A stretch of 64,000 nucleotides of DNA, taken from the NCBI RefSeq assembly GCF_001399685.1, contig NZ_JTHN01000005.1, positions 21,660 to 85,659 on the forward strand. The letters run 5' to 3'. The notes beneath the pieces are model-generated. The model saw only the letters and a program-made list of their open reading frames with translations, searched no databases and had not been told where the DNA came from. The position numbers and the translations under genes are program-made. This DNA is from Paenibacillus sp. A3. Lineage in GTDB: Bacteria; Bacillota; Bacilli; Paenibacillales; NBRC-103111. Of this stretch, positions 60,478 to 64,000 are shown one piece after another (the first letter of the stretch is position 1; each line of letters begins with the position of its first letter).

Positions 60478-61739
60478 GCCAAATTCGCATTCTCCAATCG
60501 AATTGCATCGGATGCGGAACCTGTGTGCAGCTTTGCCCTTTTGAAGCGTTGAGCTTGGAGGATGGCCAGGCGCAAGTCGATCACGGCCGGTGCGTCGTTT
60601 GCGGCTCCTGCGTGCCGGTATGCCCGGCGGATGCGATCGTCGACGATTCCTTGCCGGATGACTTTATGCCCGGAGACGCCGTTCTCGACTGGTCCATACC
60701 GGACGATAAGCGTACTGTTAAGAGTAACGAAGCGTCGTTTAGTGGCATTTGCGTCTACGCGGAGCATGCCGACGGAGCGCTTGTTCCTTCGGTGGCAGAG
60801 GTGATCGGGGCTGCGAGGCAATTGACCGAAGGAACAGGGCTGCCCGTATCGGCTGTACTCCTCGGCAGCGAGATCGGCCATTTAACCGGCGAGCTGCTGG
60901 AGCTTGGCGTCGATGAGGTATGGCTGGTCGACAGCCCGAATCTTCAGCCCTATGCGGAGGACGCGGAAGCCCGCTGCATGAGCGAGCTGCTGGCCGAGCT
61001 GAAGCCGGCCATCATGCTCGGAAGCGGCACCCGGCGCGGCCGTTCGATCTTCCCGAGAGTCGCCGCACGGCTGAATACCGGATTGTGCGCCGACTGTATC
61101 AGCCTGTCGCTCGACAAGGAAACGGGCAACCTGATTGTCACGAGACCGGCTTACGGGGGGAGCATCGTCGCAAAAATCGTCATTCCGCACCAAAGACCGC
61201 AAATGGCGACAATCAAGGAGCACGTATTCCGGGCGGCCTCGAAAGTAAGCGCGCCCGGCGGCACCGTAAGGGATATGAGCTCGCAGATTCGCGTGTCCAA
61301 GACGGTGCTTGAAATTTTGGAAGTCGTGAAGGGGCGGGCGGACCCCGCTAATCTGCTGCAGGCCGATACGATTGTCGCGGTGGGGCGGGGGATCAAGAAG
61401 GCGGAAAACCTGCCGCTCATCTACGATTTCGCCGAAGCGATAGGCGCCAGCGTGGGAGCTACCCGGGCCGCTGTGGATCTGGGCTGGATGCATTCTTCCC
61501 ATCAGATCGGCCAAACCGGAAGCATTGTGAAGCCCCGCGTCTATTTTGCCTGCGGGATTTCCGGGGCGCTGCAGCATACGGTGGGGATGGAGGAGGCGGA
61601 AACGATCATTGCTATTAATTCCGATCCGAATGCGCCGATTTTCGATCTGGCTACATACGGGATCGTAGGCGATCTGTTGGAAGTGATTCCGGCTTTTATC
61701 GAGACGTTGAAAGCGGAGAAGCAGCAAACGATGATGTAA
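60474..61739 (+). CDS. Ferredoxin-EtfA fusion protein
   Basis: This is a 421-residue protein. Residues 1-60 form a two-[4Fe-4S] ferredoxin: CIGCGTCVQLCP and CVVCGSCVPVCP. From about residue 85 to the end it is an EtfA: ADGALVPSVAEVIGAARQL, LGSGTRRGRSIFPRVAARL, then the FAD-binding GRGIKKAENL, GATRAAVDLGW, GQTGSIVKPRVYFACGISGA. Ferredoxin-fused EtfA occurs in electron-bifurcating or clostridial-type ETF, more usual in anaerobes. The ATG at 60474 overlaps the EtfB stop. It could link the ETF to ferredoxin or a radical enzyme; the acceptor is not in the window. Confidence 0.88.
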   Translation: MSQIRILQSNCIGCGTCVQLCPFEALSLEDGQAQVDHGRCVVCGSCVPVCPADAIVDDSLPDDFMPGDAVLDWSIPDDKRTVKSNEASFSGICVYAEHADGALVPSVAEVIGAARQLTEGTGLPVSAVLLGSEIGHLTGELLELGVDEVWLVDSPNLQPYAEDAEARCMSELLAELKPAIMLGSGTRRGRSIFPRVAARLNTGLCADCISLSLDKETGNLIVTRPAYGGSIVAKIVIPHQRPQMATIKEHVFRAASKVSAPGGTVRDMSSQIRVSKTVLEILEVVKGRADPANLLQADTIVAVGRGIKKAENLPLIYDFAEAIGASVGATRAAVDLGWMHSSHQIGQTGSIVKPRVYFACGISGALQHTVGMEEAETIIAINSDPNAPIFDLATYGIVGDLLEVIPAFIETLKAEKQQTMM

Positions 61740-61797
61740 CGAAGCAGACCTGATTGTACCTTTATGGAAAATGGAAAATTGCGGGAGGCGCAGACCG

Positions 61798-62031
61798 ATG
61801 ACGGTACGAGAACAAATTTCCGATTATATTCGCGAGCTGACCCATGAGCCTGTAACCGATCCTTCGCTGAATCTGTTCGAAGCAGGCTTACTGACCTCGC
61901 TGGATGTGCTGGATCTGATTTCTTTTCTGGAAGAAACGTTTCGGGTAAGCATTTCCGAGGATGACGTGAACATGGAAAGCCTCGGAACGATGAATGGTGT
62001 CGTGTCGCTGGTCGAACGGTTAAGGGCATGA
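61798..62031 (+). CDS. Free-standing acyl/peptidyl carrier protein
   Basis: This is a 77-residue acidic helical protein. The attachment motif NLFEAGLLTSLDVLDLISFL gives Ser 34 for phosphopantetheine. The GLL(T)SL box is closer to DltC-type and discrete carrier proteins than to fatty acid AcpP. The ATG at 61798 follows GGGAGGCG. It lies 58 bases after the ferredoxin-EtfA gene and just before the ligase, which probably loads it. Its presence shows that this operon handles tethered substrates. Confidence 0.82.
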   Translation: MTVREQISDYIRELTHEPVTDPSLNLFEAGLLTSLDVLDLISFLEETFRVSISEDDVNMESLGTMNGVVSLVERLRA

Positions 62032-62045
62032 AGGCGGGGAGCCGT

Positions 62046-63575
62046 ATGCTGATTCCCGACATGTTGTCCAAGGCTGCGGCAGACGATCCGCAGAAGGAAG
62101 CGTTCATCGAGAAGCACAGGCGGCTGACCTTTCGGGAAGCCGACGAGGCCTCGACCCGGCTCGCGCGATTTCTGCTCTCTCAAGGCATTCGCAAAGGCGA
62201 CCGGCTGGGCATTTTTTCGGCCAAATGCCTCGAAGAAATTGTCGTCATCTTGGCGGCGATGAAGATGGGGGCGATCGTCGTCCATATCAATCCGCATTTC
62301 AAAAGCGAGCAGCTTCGCCATATCGTCATGGATTGCGGGATGCGGGCGCTGTTCGTTCATGACAGCAGAATCGGCGTTCTGAACCAAGCCGGTCTGGAAG
62401 AAAGCAGCATCGAGCTGATCGTAAGGTTATCTCAGGCGCAGGCGCAGCGCAGAGACCGGTCGGAGTATGAACATGATTATGCGCTGGAAGACATTTTGCA
62501 GTGCGCGGATTTCGCGGGCAGCCTTCAGGCAGAAGTGCATGCAGACGATCCGGCAGCGATTCTGTACACCTCCGGCTCCACCGGAAAGCCGAAGGGCATC
62601 GTGGTGACGCATCGGATTTTTAGCGAAGCGACGGTCACCTCCGTTCAGGTTTTAGAAAACCGACACATCGACCGGCTGATCAGCGTGACCCCGTTTTCGT
62701 TCGACGGCGCGCTCAGTCAATTGTTCACCATGCTGTATGTAGGCGGAACCTTGGTTTTGCAAGAATCCCTTTTCCCTCATGATATCGTGGAAACGATGCT
62801 TCGCGAGCAGATTACCGGCTTCCACGGCGTACCGTCGCTTTGGAGGATGCTCCTCCAAAAACACTCTCCCTTGGCGAAGCACCAATACCCTCATCTCAGA
62901 TACATCTCGATTATCGGCGAACCTTTTCCCCATGACGAGCTAATGAAATTAAAGGCTCTGCTGAGGCAGACGAAATTTTATATGATGTACGGCATGACGG
63001 AGGCTTTTCGTTCCACGTGCCTGCTTCCCGAAGAGTTCGAACGCAAAATCCCGTCGGTGGGCAAGCCTTTGCCCGGCGTGGACATTACCGTCGAAGACGA
63101 GGACGGCCGCTTGTGCGGTCCGGGCGAGACCGGCGAAATCGTGCATCGGGGCGCGTTCGTCTCTCCGGGCTACTGGAACGATCCGGCGAAGACGAACGAA
63201 GTGTTCCGGGGCGGAGCGCTGTATACCGGCGACCTCGGAAAGCTTGACGAGGAAGGCTACCTGTATTTTGTCGGACGCAAGGACAAGATGCTGAAATCGC
63301 AAGGCTTCCGGTTCAGTCCGGAGGAAGTGGAGGAGCGCTTGTGCCAGATGCCCGGCGTGATTGAGGCTGCGGTGATCAGCAGGCACGATCCGGATAAAGG
63401 CAGCAGCTTGAAGGCGCTGGTCGTCACGGAAGAGGGGCTTGCGTTGACGGAGAAGGAGGTCATCCGCTACTGCAAATCGGTTCTGCCCTATTACATGATT
63501 CCCGACACTATCCATTTTCGCGAGCCGCTGCCCAAGACCGCCAATCTCAAAATCAACCGGTCCGAATTAAGCTAA
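62046..63575 (+). CDS. AMP-dependent acyl/aminoacyl ligase
   Basis: This 509-residue enzyme belongs to the ANL superfamily. Core motifs are ILYTSGSTGKPKGIVVTH (A3), MMYGMTEAF (A5), YTGDLGKLDEEGYLYFVGRKD (A7-A8) and C-terminal PKTANLKINR with the catalytic Lys (A10). It activates a carboxylic or amino acid with ATP, probably to load the carrier protein encoded just upstream. I chose the ATG at 62046 because GGCGGGGAG precedes it; an ATG at 62028 overlaps the carrier stop and cannot be excluded. The substrate is unknown; no NRPS condensation domain is nearby. Confidence 0.85.
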   Translation: MLIPDMLSKAAADDPQKEAFIEKHRRLTFREADEASTRLARFLLSQGIRKGDRLGIFSAKCLEEIVVILAAMKMGAIVVHINPHFKSEQLRHIVMDCGMRALFVHDSRIGVLNQAGLEESSIELIVRLSQAQAQRRDRSEYEHDYALEDILQCADFAGSLQAEVHADDPAAILYTSGSTGKPKGIVVTHRIFSEATVTSVQVLENRHIDRLISVTPFSFDGALSQLFTMLYVGGTLVLQESLFPHDIVETMLREQITGFHGVPSLWRMLLQKHSPLAKHQYPHLRYISIIGEPFPHDELMKLKALLRQTKFYMMYGMTEAFRSTCLLPEEFERKIPSVGKPLPGVDITVEDEDGRLCGPGETGEIVHRGAFVSPGYWNDPAKTNEVFRGGALYTGDLGKLDEEGYLYFVGRKDKMLKSQGFRFSPEEVEERLCQMPGVIEAAVISRHDPDKGSSLKALVVTEEGLALTEKEVIRYCKSVLPYYMIPDTIHFREPLPKTANLKINRSELS

Positions 63576-63596
63576 TTCAGAAAGGGGAACCCAACC

Positions 63597-64000
63597 GTGA
63601 AACGGTGCACCTTATGCGTGATGCCCGAAACCTACCCCGGAATCGCGTTCGATTCCGAAGGCGTCTGCTCCTTTTGCCGCAAGCAGAGCGGGAAACAGCC
63701 CGTTCCGTCGCTCCCCAAGCTTCAGGCGAAGCTGGATGAAATCATCCGCGAATGCAAGGCGCAGAACCGGAAGTACGATGCGCTGGTTGCCTACAGCGGA
63801 GGAAAGGACAGCACGTTCCTGATTCATACGCTCAAGGAAAAGTACGGGCTTCGCATGCTCGCTGTGACGCTCGACAACGGCTTCATGTCGGAATACTCGT
63901 TTGTGAACATGCGCAAGGTGCTGAACCGCTTGAATGTGGATCATACGATTGTCCGGCCCCGGTACGACCTGATGAAGCAAATTTTTTTGCAGAGCTCTGC
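63597..64000 (+). CDS. PP-loop ATPase, amidotransferase/sulfurtransferase-like (cut by edge)
   Basis: 134 codons are visible before the window ends. The N-terminus MKRCTLCVMPETYPGIAFDSEG then GVCSFC gives two CxxC pairs, and YDALVAYSGGKDSTFLIHTL is the PP-loop that binds ATP. This layout is like the N-acetyl-sugar amidotransferase (WbuX/PseA-type) and the adenine nucleotide alpha-hydrolase families. Known relatives adenylate a carbonyl to swap in nitrogen or sulfur; some act on carrier-bound intermediates in thioamide pathways. The GTG at 63597 follows AAAGGGG. The gene lies 21 bases after the ligase. Which nucleophile it uses cannot be told. Confidence 0.8.
   Translation, partial: MKRCTLCVMPETYPGIAFDSEGVCSFCRKQSGKQPVPSLPKLQAKLDEIIRECKAQNRKYDALVAYSGGKDSTFLIHTLKEKYGLRMLAVTLDNGFMSEYSFVNMRKVLNRLNVDHTIVRPRYDLMKQIFLQSS

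Noticed and set aside
61798..63575. Carrier and ligase as trans loaders for the A-less NRPS modules
   Set aside because: They sit about 14 kb away within their own ETF operon; nothing in the sequence ties them to the synthetase, so it stays a speculation.

Overview
The window looks like a chromosomal segment of a spore-forming Firmicute, most likely Paenibacillus or a close relative. The signs are strong AGGAGG-type ribosome binding sites with frequent GTG/TTG starts, DUF2512/DUF2243/CtaG-type membrane proteins, a lipobox-bearing solute-binding protein, YdcZ-type transporters and an iturin-style lipopeptide synthetase. The genus is an inference; no rRNA or tRNA gene is visible.

Left end (1-5.5 kb): a low-GC graveyard of polymorphic-toxin genes. 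It holds the 3' end of an RHS protein with an ADP-ribosyltransferase-like tip, likely immunity genes, a group II intron 5' scar, a second RHS gene broken by several frameshifts, a truncated immunity-type gene and an IS1182-type transposase remnant. At 5.7-8.0 kb are three membrane genes (DUF2512, DUF2243, CtaG-like), a 47-residue Cys-rich protein and a small cytosolic protein. At 8041-10022 lies an IS1595-family element with matched ends, a TTTTAAAA target duplication and a DinB-like passenger gene.

At 10.4-14.8 kb a cobalamin riboswitch and terminator precede a BtuCDF-type ABC transporter and a rubredoxin-methyltransferase fusion. Then come an orphan sensor kinase, a nicotianamine-synthase-like protein, a Tn554 TnpC-like protein and a two-subunit cytochrome bd-like complex with a cytochrome c tail. 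At 19.8-24.8 kb is a likely detoxification regulon: FAD monooxygenase, MarR, nitroreductase, MFS pump and LysR. TTGTTT..GAAACAA palindromes sit at three of its promoters.

The centrepiece (25.2-47.9 kb) is a FenF/ItuD-like trans-acyltransferase followed by one 21.4-kb gene. It encodes a 7128-residue synthetase: FAAL-ACP-KS-ACP-aminotransferase-C-(deltaA)-T-C-A-T-C-A-T-C-A-T-E-C*-T-TE. The starter half matches the iturin/mycosubtilin beta-amino fatty acid logic, but only three intact adenylation domains follow. The first module keeps only the C-terminal stub of its A domain. The last has no A domain and a condensation motif HQxxxDG in place of HHxxxDG. A short (tri-residue) beta-amino-acyl lipopeptide, possibly cyclised, is the simplest prediction.

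Right of it are ordinary accessory genes: a secreted phosphodiester-glycosidase-like protein, DinB, APH-like kinase, TetR/P450 pair, tandem-HTH MerR, DUF4303, YdcZ-Crp-YdcZ operon, DCC/DoxX operon and MFS pump. The window ends inside a second biosynthetic-looking operon (59.66 kb to the edge): EtfB, ferredoxin-EtfA fusion, free-standing carrier protein, AMP-dependent ligase and an SGGKDS PP-loop ATPase. This suggests redox chemistry on a carrier-bound acyl group followed by amide or sulfur transfer.
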